A stretch of 64,000 nucleotides of DNA from Monosporascus cannonballus (GCA_004154925.1 QJNS01000045.1:186001-250000); one strand, 5' to 3'. Shown: positions 48,074 to 60,254, counted from the stretch's first letter. Notes: generated by a model not told the origin, from the sequence alone. Numbers and translations: made by a program.

Positions 48074-48640
48074 TTAAAAAAAAATTATTTGAATCGCTGA
48101 CAAGCTGCTGTCAGATGCTATCAACGCACCTGTCACGTCCATGATTCGCTGTAACCCTTCAGGGATGGTGGGAAATATAAGGCGCGTCTCTCGCGGATTC
48201 AAAACGATATCGAAGATGTCGAAAGAAACACGACGCGACAAAACTTCGCCGGAGATTAGATATCGAGACTGCAAGAATACCCGAATGCCGGTGAAACCAG
48301 GCATGGACAGTGGCGTTCCAAAGCCAGGGAAAGGCGTACGCCCGGGGCATACCCAAGAAGGCCACAATGACTGGCGGCCGCTAATATCACATCTTCCGGG
48401 GAGGCCCCCCAGATCCCTCAGTGGAAGACAAAACGAAGAGTGCAGCAAGCCCTGATTCATCCACATCCTCGGGACTTACCAGTAACAATATTCGACAACA
48501 CCCCGGCCCAAAGTAGAGATTTCTCCTGGGGGTTGATAACCCGGCCCCCCATGGCTGGCGCCTCGAAATCCGAGAATTGCCCAAACTGCAGTAGAAGGCC
48601 AATGGAGAACCCGTCACGATCTGCGTAAAAATTCCAGAGC
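48074..48640 (-). other. Possible gene relic, unrecognised
   Basis: The minus strand from ~48640 reads GLLLQFGQFSDFEAPAMGG and KSLLWAGVLSNIVTG, up to a donor-like G|GTAAGT at ~48480. It then continues in another frame as the long open stretch 48466-48074 (VLSRRVSFDIFDIVLNPRE, EGLQRIMDVTGALI). The composition looks coding, but I cannot name a family or complete a gene model. Confidence 0.3.
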
Positions 48641-49539
48641 GGGAAGGTGGTCAGACCAGAATTCCGGCGCCCCTAAATGTTACACTGCGTCTAGCCCAAC
48701 CAGGTATTACCTAGTACTAGGTAGTGTTCCTCACTGATGCGGCCTGCCGCGATAGAATGCCGCACCCCTGCATATGGGGTTCATGCCGCCTCCTTCCTCG
48801 CACCTACCCTGGTCCTTGGGCAACAGAACATGGTTGGCTATCCCCGCCTGGGGGTATTAGTGATCTCAGCCGATCCTTAGGAAGCTCCCTGTGCTTTGAA
48901 TGATCATCTCAACCCGCAAACACTAGGCCCCTCATCTTCAAGCTTCTTCTAGCCGTGTACGGAGGAGCGTCATGGAGAATTACACATAGGAACGGCCGAA
49001 GAGCGCGATCGGTTAGGGCGGACTCTCCATTAGGTATTTGACCCCATTCTTGGACTTTACCTGCGGCCGTTCGCGTTTCGACCCATCTTTAATATAATCA
49101 CCCCAAATAAGTGTCAGCCCTAGCATCGAAAAACCCTCGAGTTTCCTCTTCTTCCTTCTTTTGATTTGCGGTTCTCTTACCTTCGCTCTTTTACCGCGGC
49201 CGTCTGATATACTGGATTCTAGAATACCTCGTCACGCGACTGGTCATTTCTACAGGGTTTCCTTACCTCTTACCCGCCAACGAATGTTTTCTTCGTTACT
49301 TCGCGCTTCCTAGTAACTGGTGGGTTGTGTCGCCTCTTGGTTGGGATCCACATGCGCTCCAAACCTCATTCCACTCGGTTTTGGTGGTCAAATCATATGT
49401 TGCGATGCATGGCGCCAGTTCGAGCAATTTAACCTAAGAGCTTTCACACGATTTATGTTCAGCGGACGAGGGAGCCTAGCGTGAATCGCAACACTTAGAG
49501 AAGCTGGATACTTGAACCGAGGGCTTGAAGCATCATACA
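48641..49539. other. Intergenic, promoter side of the PH-domain gene
   Basis: No gene is seen. Pyrimidine-rich stretches at 49140-49200 resemble the CT-rich promoter/leader tracts common in filamentous fungi, upstream of the ATG at 49540. Confidence 0.4.
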
Positions 49540-52128
49540 ATGGCAGGGACAGAAGCGCCAAAGACTCTCCCGCTGGGTGCGCTGCAATCGCAGCATGACA
49601 GTCTCCGACGAGCCCGGCCACCAGATATTAACGCTATCGGAGGAGACGAAAATAGGATCCCGTTGCGCGCAGATCGGATGGCCAGGGGAGAGTCCAAATT
49701 GAACTTACGAGGCTTGTTTGGGAGGGCGAAGACTAGCAAGATTGTCAGAGGGTCCGAGAGCACGTCGTCCTTACATGAGCTTTCGTGGTCGGGGAAGCGT
49801 GTATCTCTGGCGGAGATTGGAAACTGGCCATACGCTTCTAAAACTCACCAGTCAGAATGCTCTCTTTTGGGTCCGCCCTTGTCTGCTTCAGGATCGCCAC
49901 CAGTTCCTGTTCGTCAGTCGCAGCAACCGCATAGTGTTGCTGGTAACGCTGCGCCCCAGGCGCCCCCCGGCCATCTTCGACGAAGCTCGACGGCGATACC
50001 ATTGTTCCAAGTATACCCCCAAGCTGTCAAGCATGCTACGTTGTCTTGTTGCACAACACCCGCGGAAAGCCTACTTCGACTCAATGCGACCAAAGGGAGT
50101 CTGCCTAATGTAGTTGTGTCATCGCAGAGTTCTTCTCCTTTAGACTTGGAAGAGGCTGGGTCCGAGAAACGATCGGAGGGGGTCAAGAAAAGAGCTTTGC
50201 GGAATGCTGGTTTAAAAAGCACCCTAGAGTGGACGAGCAAAATTTACGTTCTTGTCACGTCTGGCTACTTACTTCAGTATGCGGCAGAAGGGCCGTTTGA
50301 CAGAATACCAGAGAAATCATTACAGCTCACGAAGGATTCGGCGGTATTTGCTAGCGACCTCATTCCTGGGAGACACTGGGTTCTTCAGGTGGCCTCGTCA
50401 ACGGACCCCAATGGGAACCCTACGACAGATGCAAGATCCATAAGGTCGAAGTTCCCTTTCCGCAATTATGGAAAGCGGCAAGTAACGAATATCTTGTTGG
50501 TGTTCGAAAGTGCGGAGAGCATGGATTCTTGGCTCGCAACTTTGCGGAGGGAAATCCGCTCTCTGGGTGGCAAGAAGAAACTCTCCGAGACTGGGAACCC
50601 GGACGCGGAAAACGAGCCTGACGAAGTAGAAGTCAAGCCGAGGCGAAGGACGTTGGTTGTTCGGGATCCCGATCAATTTTCGCGTACCTCACACGATTTC
50701 GCATTGATGCAGGACGAGGTACCCGGCGAGGCTTCCGGCGTTGAGAGAGCCGATCCAGCCTCTCAGCAGGCGTCTGATTTCGCGCCGGATGATGCCTCGG
50801 TTAGAAACAGTGTAATCTCGGCTGATGGCCAACTTCTTGACAGCCTTCGAAATAGCAACCATCGGCTCTCGTTCGTGTCCTCTGGGCAGAGGACAGTTGT
50901 CACATCTTCAGACTCCTCCCCGGCATGCTCACCGACCCGAGTAAGTTTCTCCAGCAACCTGGATGACCAACAAACCCCGGAACATCAGCCGAACATATCA
51001 AGCCCATCGGACGTTAGACTGCGCCCGAACGCCAGCGCAATCTTGAATAGGAGACAGTCAATGCAGACGATGATACCAGGCTTCGATATTTATGATTCTA
51101 CTCTTCGACCTTCCACAAGCCTTGCGACTATTACGAATGCCTCCAGCCAGGACACTGGACTGAATAACGTGCCCAGTCCGCCTCCGGCTGTACCCAATTT
51201 TAGCGTGCCGAAGGGATCTAATAGGCGTTTCTCGGCAGTTACATCACCTCCTCGGGATAGCCTGCCCGACAGGGAAGTGTCCATGCGGCCTCTGCGGCGA
51301 TCGCCGCCACCGGTGCTGGGTATCTCTCGGCCCCTGTCCATCGTCCTCGATCAGTCACCGAAATCTCCACATTCGTCGAACACCCAATTCAGATATCAAA
51401 GCCCAAATCGCGAATCCTATTTGAAAAAATCTGCTAGTCAAGCTATGGTTTCACCTCGCCAGCAAGATTCTTCAACGTTCAAGGTCAGACAAAACTTGGA
51501 CAGTCGTGCAAGAAGAACAAGCCTTCTACCCAAGCAACTGAGCGACGATGCCGCCCTGAGGAAATATTCAAGCACTAGTAATTTAGGGGCCTACCAAGAG
51601 CAGCTACCCCAATCGCAAGTAGATAATGACGCGGCCACTGTCCCACAAGCCACTTCCCAGCCTCACATTGGGCCCGACAATACATTCGATGCTCCAGAGG
51701 ACATCCCTAGAGCTGCGTCGTCAACGGAGGAGTATAGGCGACCTCACAAGCCTTTAACTAGCTCAAACTCCAAATCCCAGAAGAAACGCGCATCTTTCGG
51801 TGCGGATACACCATCGTTTCAATACTCGCTTAACTCCTACAGCGGGAGTATGGTGTGGAATATACCTTTGATCGAAGAGCCAGTGGTCAGAGACCCCCAA
51901 GGAAACCTGGCAGAAAGCGCAGCTTCATCCACTAAAGCTGTGCAGGTTCCGTCGAGGCAGCGATTGGCGGTAGATGCACGAACCAGGACGCTCTCAACGA
52001 GCAGAAGCATGCCCACCCTCGAAGGACCGCCTCCCCTCCCTCCTCCTAACCGCGCCCTCCCAGCCATACCGAAGAAGCAAGGGTCTAGTAACGCAGCAAC
52101 GACTGCACCCAACGTCATTAATGTATGA
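49540..52128 (+). CDS. PH-domain-containing large disordered protein
   Basis: This is a single uninterrupted frame of 862 residues from ATG 49540 (context ACAATGG; the frame also extends upstream through a TTG codon, which I did not use). A pleckstrin-homology-like domain spans about residues 225-345: it begins LEWTSKIYVLVTSGYLLQY, continues with HWVLQVASS, and ends with LLVFESAESMDSWLATLRRE, the typical C-terminal helix with its Trp. The rest is Ser/Pro-rich and low in order, with basic patches (KPRRRTLVV, RRSPPPVLGISRPLS) and a Pro-rich tail (PPPLPPPNRALPAIPKK) that could bind SH3 domains. The N-terminus contains a short LNLRGLFGRAK motif. The expected role is membrane or phosphoinositide-linked signalling or scaffolding. 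I recognise the domain layout from filamentous fungi but not a named protein. Confidence 0.8.
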   Translation: MAGTEAPKTLPLGALQSQHDSLRRARPPDINAIGGDENRIPLRADRMARGESKLNLRGLFGRAKTSKIVRGSESTSSLHELSWSGKRVSLAEIGNWPYASKTHQSECSLLGPPLSASGSPPVPVRQSQQPHSVAGNAAPQAPPGHLRRSSTAIPLFQVYPQAVKHATLSCCTTPAESLLRLNATKGSLPNVVVSSQSSSPLDLEEAGSEKRSEGVKKRALRNAGLKSTLEWTSKIYVLVTSGYLLQYAAEGPFDRIPEKSLQLTKDSAVFASDLIPGRHWVLQVASSTDPNGNPTTDARSIRSKFPFRNYGKRQVTNILLVFESAESMDSWLATLRREIRSLGGKKKLSETGNPDAENEPDEVEVKPRRRTLVVRDPDQFSRTSHDFALMQDEVPGEASGVERADPASQQASDFAPDDASVRNSVISADGQLLDSLRNSNHRLSFVSSGQRTVVTSSDSSPACSPTRVSFSSNLDDQQTPEHQPNISSPSDVRLRPNASAILNRRQSMQTMIPGFDIYDSTLRPSTSLATITNASSQDTGLNNVPSPPPAVPNFSVPKGSNRRFSAVTSPPRDSLPDREVSMRPLRRSPPPVLGISRPLSIVLDQSPKSPHSSNTQFRYQSPNRESYLKKSASQAMVSPRQQDSSTFKVRQNLDSRARRTSLLPKQLSDDAALRKYSSTSNLGAYQEQLPQSQVDNDAATVPQATSQPHIGPDNTFDAPEDIPRAASSTEEYRRPHKPLTSSNSKSQKKRASFGADTPSFQYSLNSYSGSMVWNIPLIEEPVVRDPQGNLAESAASSTKAVQVPSRQRLAVDARTRTLSTSRSMPTLEGPPPLPPPNRALPAIPKKQGSSNAATTAPNVINV

Positions 52129-53030
52129 TTCATTGAGAATAATGCTAACAACAAACGGTCCTTCCTCTCTTAAGTTCTTTCAACAGCCCCGCCTCCAACT
52201 TTCTACACTGCTACGACCCGCGATGAGATGTTCCCTTTTTATGTTGTTGTATAGAGGGCGTTGCGGTAGAGCCAGAGGGTCTGTTATAGGATGACTTGCT
52301 GACGATTATGTCTTTGCTGCTTATCCGTGATATAGAGGGACACCCAACAATTACGGGGGAACGAGGGATATGATGGCAAAATTAGGGCGCTGACGAAATT
52401 GTATTCTGTTACGCATAGCCACCACGGTACGATATAGTTTTCCTATACTTGATTAGAAAATTTTGATGCCTCGCGATTATACCCCTCGTTCCTCCGCAAC
52501 GCTGTGTCAATCGGACCCGACCAGATTGGTACTACGTTTGTAGAATCAACAGGCCATAAGCTGTATACTTCGGGCTGCGAGGTGCAAGGCGCTCAGGAAT
52601 TTATACTCGCTTGAAAATACATGTTCAATTATCAGCTCGTCTCTTGGATTTAGTGGTATGTAACAATATGAGGCTGAGGATATGAAACTTAGCTTGAGAT
52701 GGCTTACATAGCGAGGATAGGGGGTTAGGAGGCCAGAGTGGATTGCACCTGGCGACGGTCTGGTGAGCGCATTGCAGCCTTATAAGTTCAGGCTCCACAA
52801 TTCCCCAAGCACACCTGCCGTCTGCGGTGCCACACCTCCCACTTGAAAATTCGCTTTTGCCATCCAAATATCTCCTTGGCAATCTTTGCCCCACGTAAGT
52901 TTCTATATCAGCCTGACTTCCTTCAACAACATCAAACACCAAGGCAGCCCACCGAACGGAATCGCCCTCTTCCTTGCCAGAGAATACTTCAGAACCCCCA
53001 GAAAGTCCGGTGCTATCGATAAATTCCACG
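52129..53030. other. Intergenic, PH gene 3' end and eIF3g promoter
   Basis: About 0.9 kb between two plus-strand genes, with no supported gene. A minus-strand open frame at 52625-53029 overlaps the eIF3g leader and has no recognisable domain. Confidence 0.5.
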
Positions 53031-53995
53031 ATGTCTTCCAGAAACAGAGACTGGGCCGACGACGATGAGGTCGATGAGGTCGCCGCCGAGCTGCCTCCAG
53101 GAATGGTAAGACTGTCGAATTTTAATTATTTTCACGATATAAACTCGGCAGTGAAATTTCCTTTATCGTTAACGTTTCCCAGACCATCCAGAACAAGGAC
53201 GGCACCAAGACGACAATCACATACCGCATCAACGAGAACGGCCAGAAGGTCAAGACCACACGCAGAATCCGCCTCGTCACCCACCGCGAGGTCGTCAACC
53301 CCCAAGTCGCGGAGCGCAAGACGTGGGCAAAGTTCGGGCTTTCGGAGAAGGACAGCGCCGGCCCGCAGATGGACACGACGTCGGTGGGCGAGAACATCAT
53401 CTTCCGCCTCAGCACCAACTGGAAGAAGGACACCAAGGACGAGTCCAAGGACGTCAACGCCAACGCCATGAAGGAGAAGCTGAAGGACAAGACCGTCAAG
53501 TGCCGTATCTGCAACGGCGAACATTTCACGGCCCGCTGCCCCTACAAGGATACCATGGCCCCCGTGGGCGCCGAGGGTGCTGCCGACGTCGCGGCGGGCA
53601 TGGGTGACGAGCCGACGGCGGGAGGCGCTGCAGTCGGCGCTGCGGGTGCGGGCAAGAAGGGCAGCTACGTTCCCCCGGCCCTGCGGGGCGACCGCGCCGG
53701 CGCCGGCGAGAAGATGGGCGGCTCCAAGTACGGCGAGCGGGACGACTTCGCCACGCTGCGCGTCACCAACGTATCGGAGATGGCCGAAGAGGGCGAGCTG
53801 CGCGACATGTTCGAGCGCTTCGGCCGCGTCACCCGCGTCTTCCTGGCCAAGGATCGCGACACGGGCCTAGCCAAGGGCTTCGCCTTCATCAGCTTCGCCG
53901 ACCGGGGCGACGCCGTCAAAGCCTGCCAGAAGATGGACGGCTACGGCTTCAAGCACTTGATCCTGAGGGTCGAGTTCGCTAAGAAGGCCGCCTGA
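53031..53995 (+). CDS. TIF35: Eukaryotic translation initiation factor 3 subunit G
   Basis: This RNA-binding subunit of eIF3 promotes scanning and reinitiation on the 40S ribosome. Exon 1 (53031-53105) encodes [20 protein letters not shown] and five more residues. A 77-bp, strikingly AT-rich intron (GTAAGA...TCCCAG) follows, then exon 2 (53183-53995), for a total of 295 residues, the usual size for fungal eIF3g. The N-terminal half has the diagnostic [29 protein letters not shown] and RKTWAKFG blocks. A CCHC zinc knuckle [15 protein letters not shown] starts at residue ~132. A linker with YVPPALRG comes next. The C-terminal RRM (~213-295) has [15 protein letters not shown] and GFAFISF. Exon 2 is very GC-rich with strong codon bias, consistent with high expression. 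Several long antisense frames over it are shadows. Confidence 0.97.
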
Positions 53996-55026
53996 AGAGA
54001 AGGAGGCGGAAGTTGCGTCGGTGGTGGGGTGATTGCATTGCGGGTTACATATTAGCGGGGAATAAGGGATCATAGGCACCTGATGGGAAGCTCGGCATGT
54101 ATGATCAGAGGGCCCGCGCTTTGATAGTTACGGTCCTCCATGGAAGGACCCGTTCACGAATCTTCGTCTACATATAGGTCTTGTCGGAAAATGAAGGGGT
54201 GTGGGGGCACTGGCCTTGGTCTGCATGAAGCATTTATGAACATCTAATATTACCAAATGCGTGAGAACCACAGCGCACTGCACTGGTGAAACTGGTGCCG
54301 TCCAGACGACATCCTGCAAAGCCAGGAGCTAGGATTATGACCACTTTTATCAGTTTCTAACATAACTCTCATAGTATCATGGCATCTCCTATATATCGCA
54401 ACATCTATGTACAGTTCAGTCGACGCATTGTTGGCCGGTATAGTCATGTATGTATTATTAACTTGCCGAAAAACATATGTCAATTGGGCACCAGCGGTAG
54501 TTATATAAAGTAGTCCTGTAACAATGAGAACCGAACATGGCTGGATACACAACGCTATCCAACAACGACCGGATGACTCCTTGCCCACAGTACCCGAAGA
54601 TATGTATCATATGCTGCAGACTCTTCCGGGTATCTTCTTCGTATGGGCTAGCAATCGTCGTCTCGTCATATCGTAACGTGAAAAAAAAAAAAGTATGAGC
54701 GTATGTAATGAGTGTTGTAAGCCCAGGAAGTATTAGAGTGGTCTACTGTAGTAAAAACCGACTCCTGTCGCAAAGGGGTCATACAGTCGCCAGAGGATGA
54801 AAACGTCTCCGCTGAGACTCAAGTTAATCGAGAAATTGGTGCCGAGAGGATAGGGAAGAATTAGTAGTGCCGGCTAGGGAAGGTGGAGTTATGCCCGCCC
54901 TGACGGAATCGAAATCGCTTTCTGGGCGTGGGCGCCGTTCTTCTATGAGTGATGGTCCCTCCTCCCCATCACTCGACGCATGCGAAAACACAGAAACACA
55001 AGTAAATGTCCGGCGCAACATCTTCT
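53996..55026. other. Intergenic between convergent genes
   Basis: About 1 kb between the ends of eIF3g (plus) and the small coiled-coil gene (minus). No gene is seen. Short minus-strand frames at 54128-54588 are unsupported. Confidence 0.5.
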
Positions 55027-55548
55027 CTACTCAGCTGCCTTCTCCTCGGGCCCCACCCCGTCAGACTCCTCCCTCGCGAGGGCCTCCTCGAGCGTCCTCT
55101 TCTTCTCGAGGGCGCGCTGCCGCTGCCGGGCGTCGACCTTGCGCCGCCTCTCCTCGCGCTTCTCGCGCACGAGGTAGGGGACGCCGCGGACGACGGCTAG
55201 GACCCCGCGCAGGCCGAGCCGCAGGTGCGACGCCGCCTCCCGGAAGTGGCTCCTGGTCTCGTCGTAGTTCTGCCGCGCTAGCGCCGCGTGCTTGCGCGCC
55301 CGGTACGCCTCCTCGGCCCGCCGCGCCCGCGCCAGCTGCTCCGACGCCTGTCGCCGGTTCGTGATCAGCAGGTTCTCCGTGCCCGACGTCCCCGGCCGCT
55401 TCGCGGGGGGCAGCGGCTTCCCGCCGTCAACGTCGGGCTCGCTGGGCTCGGTCTCGCTCTCCACGGGCTCGACACTCCCCTTGGGTTCCTTCTCTACGGG
55501 AGCCCTCCACTTGGACGTGGTTCTGGGCGTCTCCTTGTTCTTGGCCAT
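55027..55548 (-). CDS. Small basic coiled-coil protein, unknown function
   Basis: This is a single-exon frame of 173 residues starting MAKNKETPRTTSKWRAP. The ATG at 55548 has a better context (AACGATGG) than the in-frame ATG 21 bases upstream at 55569. The N-terminal third is acidic and Pro/Glu-rich, followed by PPAKRPGTSGTENLLITNRR. From about residue 75 it is almost entirely helical and highly charged (QLARARRAEEAYRARKHA, VREKREERRRKVDARQRQ, ALEKKRTLEEALAREE). GC content and third-position bias match the neighbouring eIF3g, which supports real coding. The antisense plus-strand frames are mirror shadows. No family is recognised. An organellar or ribosome-associated role is possible from the charge pattern but unproven. 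Confidence 0.7.
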   Translation of the reverse strand: MAKNKETPRTTSKWRAPVEKEPKGSVEPVESETEPSEPDVDGGKPLPPAKRPGTSGTENLLITNRRQASEQLARARRAEEAYRARKHAALARQNYDETRSHFREAASHLRLGLRGVLAVVRGVPYLVREKREERRRKVDARQRQRALEKKRTLEEALAREESDGVGPEEKAAE

Positions 55549-57202
55549 CGTTGTTGTGAGGAGAGGCATGTGATGGGCGACGCGGCGATGCTGGTCAACT
55601 GTTTGGGAGTGATTCTTTAACTTTTGAACGAGAGACTGCAGTTAGACTGTCTAAGAGTGTGTCAAGGTAAATAGACGAATTAGAGGGAGAAGAGCCACGA
55701 GGGAAACAGAAGGGATCTCTGCTTAAAACACAGGATCATAACCTCAATACATATATTGGCGTTAAGCCGTGCATCACCAAGGCACTTACGAGATTCAAAC
55801 TTCAGGGTCACTCATAGCGTCCCCTTAGAGGCATGTCAACCCATCGAAATTCATGCGAATCTCTTCCAGATCCCGGGAATCGACCTTAAGAAGCAAGGAA
55901 TAACATGATATATGGTGCTGTTAGCCACGTTGTGTTTCCCTGAACGTCTCGAAGCATAAATGTCTAATTTTAAATGCGGAGCATGTTAGTCGGCATTGGT
56001 GGGAGTTCGCTGGTCCATTGAAACGTTCGAGAAGGATTTTCATCCATCAAGAGATTGCATTCGGTACTTACATATAAACGGTGGAATCCTGCCTTGCATA
56101 CCGTTCACCATACCTTTTTATGAAATTGGAGTTTGTGTCATAAGAGAAAGACGACTCTTAAGGGGGTCGTCTACGGCTGCGGTTATGTGTCATCGCCACC
56201 GGTCAAGCTTTTAGTACCTCTTCAACTTCATTGGTCGAGGCGCACAACCCCCCACGCCCATGACGAGGTTTGTGATCGACGAGGAGAATCCTGGTTGCCA
56301 ATATTCTATTCAGCGCAATTCTGCCGTGGGACTGGCTTGCATGAGGTCTCCCCATTGGCCTTTCCATATCGACAGACTTTTTCCGGCACAGAGGAAGAAT
56401 GATGCAGACTTGGCAGACTCTTCATGCGCAAGCCAGGGGTCGGGACCCGCTCCAGTTCCGGTAGATGGGGCTGGACGGCACCGGAATCATTGACCACCTT
56501 TCGGCAATGACCCCCGAAAGGCTCCGATTGATGAAGTTTGTCCCGCTAACTTAGTGTGTTCCCCCTCTTCTGGGCAGTTATGATGTGTACAGGTGTATGT
56601 ACTGATCTGGTTTAAGGTAAGTCCTCAAAGAACATGAGGCTAAGCAGGCATCAATTATTGAGAACTGCACCGAAACAATTTGCATGTGATAATCGGTCGA
56701 CTATTGTTTTTTTTTTCTTCCTTACGTTTTTGTCGGTTAGCTCGCTTATGGCAACCAGCGATTCATGTTTGTTTTCGATAGGCAGGAATAAGAACCCGTA
56801 CCCGAATGCTTGGCTTCACTTCTATGTCACGCGAACACGCCTCCGCCGGGCGTGGGATTTGACGAAATCGAACAAGTTATTCAAGCTAAGCGCCTCTTCG
56901 TTTGCATAATAACAACACTTGGAAATTCTCGGCAATTGTGATGCTGTGCACGTCACCACTGAATTCTCTAGAATTCTCTAATTGTGCGCGCATTACCCCT
57001 ACTAATTCCTACCTCTACTGAGTATTGTGCATACAACTATACATACTACAGTTACACACCCCACGGAACTTGCGTCATTACCATCGAGTTGCTGAATTCC
57101 GTCTACCTACCAAACCGCCATCCTTTATCCCTCATGAAACCGACGAATGTGGCCTTTCACAACCACTGAGTTGCTGTAGGTCCAGGACAGGAGGTAGCTA
57201 CC
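55549..57202. other. Divergent promoter region upstream of CHO2
   Basis: This is 1.65 kb between the small coiled-coil gene (minus) and CHO2 (plus) with no supported gene. Small frames at 55996-56909 lack recognisable domains. A run of T lies at 56707-56716. Confidence 0.5.
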
Positions 57203-60200
57203 ATGAGCGCCGCAATCGATACTTCCGGTGACTCCGGCGAGTTGCGCCAGAGGCATACTTCTCAGAACGTGGAAGCGGGAGCAGGCGACAATATACCTCA
57301 TCCGGAGCATGGGCATGAACATGAGCAGGACAATTCTGCGGCAGAGACAAAGTCGAGGAAGACTTTCGGACGCACCCCGGACGGGACGGGTGAGTATGAC
57401 ATAAGCCGTACATCTATCTCATGCAATATGGCTGACTTAATTCTTCGCTCTGAAAAGTATTCACCGTTCCGCAAACACATGATATGGTCTCGCAGTTACT
57501 GGATCCCAGACAACCCAAGAATCTGTCGGACGGTATTGTACTTGCCATCCTTGCTGCCCATATTTTGACACTCTATTTCCTCCCGGCGTCGCTCAAGAAG
57601 TCTGCTTTTGCCTCTATCTTCCTTTTATGGCGGGCTGCCTACAACCTTGGCATTGGCTTGCTTCTTCGATCGCAATCCAACGACAAGAAGCTCGTCGCCT
57701 GGGCACTGAAGTGGAAGCTCTTTGAGGACCCTGCATCCGGGAAGAATCCGCGACCATGGCTGTACGAACTGCTCAAGCGCGAGCTAGAGGCAAAGATTCC
57801 GCAAGACTACCAGCTCGAAAAGGCGCCTCTTGAGTACAACACCTGGCTCGTCTTCCGGCGACTTGTTGACCTCATCCTCATGTGTGATTTCGTCTCGTAC
57901 TGCTTGTATGCCATCGCTTGCTCGCACACTCCAGCCAGCGAGGCTTTCGTCGTCACTGTCGCGCGTTGGACTATCGGGTTGTTGCTTGTCGGGTTCAACC
58001 TTTGGGTGAAACTCGATGCTCATCGTGTCGTCAAAGACTATGCCTGGTACTGGGGCGACTTTTTTTACTTGATCGACCAGGAACTGACGTTCGACGGCGT
58101 CTTCGAAATGGCTCCTCATCCCATGTATTCCATCGGCTACGCGGGCTATTATGGCATCTCCATGATTTCTGCTAGCTATTCAGTCCTTTTCATTTCAATC
58201 GTCGCCCACGCAGCCCAATTCGCCTTCCTGGTGCTTGTGGAAAACCCCCACATCGAAAAGATATATAACCCTCCGGTTCCACGCAAGCGTGACGAATCCC
58301 ATGGTCAATCTGATACTCCTTCGACTGAATCAAGCGTAACTGATGAGCCCCTGGTCCCTTCGCAACGCGGGTCGCCTACCCAAGTACACAAATTACTGGG
58401 TATCAAAAACTTCGATCTGTTTCGAAGCACAGATTACTCCGGGCTGTTGCTTGTCTTGTACCTATTCGTGCTGACCATTGTCACGCCTCAGACACCTTTA
58501 TACCAGTTCTTGTTCGCCATGCACTCGCTGGCTTGGCGCCTCTGGTACTCTGCCGGGCTCGGTATTATCCTAACTGGGCAGTCAAACAATAAGATGTGGA
58601 CACGGCACTTCTTGAAGTTTGGTGAAACTGTAACTGAAGCCTGGCGTCAGTGGAAAGCGATGTACCATATCACCCAGGTCCTGTGTCATGCATCTTTCAT
58701 CGCTGCCTGTTGGAAGATGTATTCTCTCCCAAGCGACTGGAGCTATGGCTTCACGCTGCTCAGGCATGTAATAGGTGCTAGTCTCATCGCGCTACAGATC
58801 TGGACGTCTGTGAGCATATATGAGTCTCTTGGGGAGTTTGGCTGGTTCTTCGGCGACTTCTTCTTCGACCAGGGCGCCAAGCTGACATACAAGTCGATCT
58901 ATCGCTTCCTAAACAACCCAGAGAGAATTATCGGTACCGCAGGGCTCTGGGGAGCTGTTCTGATCACGTGGAGTAAATCGATCTTTCTCCTAGCATTGAC
59001 GAGCCATCTTCTGACGCTTGCCTTCCTTCGATTCGTCGAACAGCCGCACATGCAGAAGATCTATGGTGGAAGAATGCGTGATGAGGCAGGCCTTACCAAG
59101 TTTATTAAGCGTTCCCTACCTCCCCGCGTAAGGGAGTGGTCCTCGAGTGTAAACGAGGTCATGGACGAGACCTCGCATTTCGTCGAGGAATTCATAGAGA
59201 CTGCACGCCCAAAACTTGCGGCTGGTGTATCGACAATTGTGCGAGATACCACTGCCCTTTTCAACAAATACCCGGCCCGTCTCACGTTGACCATGCTTTC
59301 GCCCGACCTGCCGTCCTTTGATCCGAAGAATTATTCTGTCACTGTTGAAGGTGAAATGTCTACCCACTCTCCCTTTACGGAGAGAGCCAGCGGCAAGGAG
59401 GGCACGACAGCACGTTTCCAGAATGAACTTAAGACGATGATTCTTGAATACGGTGCTCCAATCAAAGTCAAGTGGACGGCTCCTGCCAATCATGGGAAGA
59501 AGGACTGGGTCGGTCTCTATATGGTTGCCGACAATAGTTCGCGTGAAGTCACCGAGGTTTCGTCTTTGGGACGGTGGGTGCCGACTGTGCCGAGCCAGTT
59601 CGAGTCGATCACGGCTGACAAGGGCATTATCGTTTCCGACGAGCCCCTTGCCAAGTCAAACCCGTCCGACCCTGACCTCGTGAGAGGCGAGATGGTGTTC
59701 TCCGGAGACAAGCTGTGGTGGACACGAGGCGCCTTCGAATTCCGCTACCATCATGATGGCAGCCACAACGTCATAGCGATCTCGCAGCCCTTCGAAATAC
59801 ACATTGGCCGTTTTGATGACGAAGATCTCATGGTTGACAATCAGGAACTGTATGAGAAGTCGGTCGAGACAGCGCTTTTGCCCGTGGTGCAGAACTGCCT
59901 CGACCGAGACCCCGACATCGCGCCGAGCACGCCGGGGGGGCCGTTTGGCAACATGGTAGAACGGGACAGCAAATACGCGAAGAGACTGGTCTACGCGATC
60001 AGACTGATGTTTGGTATTGAATTTGCTCCCGCCGTGGTCCCGGCGGACGGGAACGTCAGGAACCTGGCTTGGAGGATATGCAACGCTAAGAAGGTTCTCG
60101 TAAGTGACAGCGCGCCCCTCTTCCTTTCCAAGCACGAGCCCCGCAATTTAGTCGCTCGAGAGGCCTGATCTAACTCTACCTCCAGGCACCTTACAGCATG

Positions 60201-60254
60201 TCCCATTCTAAGGGATCAACGACACCGGCCGCAGAAAGGCCGTCAAGCCCGTGA
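57203..60254 (+). CDS. CHO2: Phosphatidylethanolamine N-methyltransferase
   Basis: This ER-membrane enzyme makes the first methylation of phosphatidylethanolamine, using S-adenosylmethionine, on the way to phosphatidylcholine. Exons are 57203-57389, 57458-60099 and 60186-60254, giving 965 residues as usual for ascomycete Cho2. Intron 1 (68 bp) joins FGRTPDGT to [18 protein letters not shown]. Intron 2 (86 bp, CTAAC branch site) joins ICNAKKVL to [19 protein letters not shown]. Two phospholipid-methyltransferase repeats are visible. The first is centred on [15 protein letters not shown] (~280-295) and ends NPHIEKIY. The second is centred on [14 protein letters not shown] (~545) and ends QPHMQKIYG. 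About ten hydrophobic segments surround them. A C-terminal beta-rich domain (~725-850; [18 protein letters not shown]) is normal for Cho2. The start has a good context (TACCATGA). The stop is followed by GTATG, so CCC|GTGAGT could be an extra donor and an alternative C-terminus is possible. Confidence 0.97.

Noticed and set aside
49525..49539. Five extra codons upstream of the PH-domain gene start
   Set aside because: The extension would begin with TTG. The first ATG in frame is 49540, with good context.
53122..53529. Long minus-strand open frames over eIF3g
   Set aside because: They are antisense to a well-supported gene, arise from its GC-rich codon bias, and contain no recognisable domain.
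55288..55620. Plus-strand frames over the 55027-55548 gene
   Set aside because: Arg/Leu/Pro/Ser-rich mirror shadows of a charged coiled-coil coding sequence.
56683..56692. CATGTGATAA upstream of CHO2 as an inositol/choline response element
   Set aside because: It differs at two positions from the yeast CATGTGAAAT consensus, lies more than 500 bp upstream, and the regulator is not established for this fungus.
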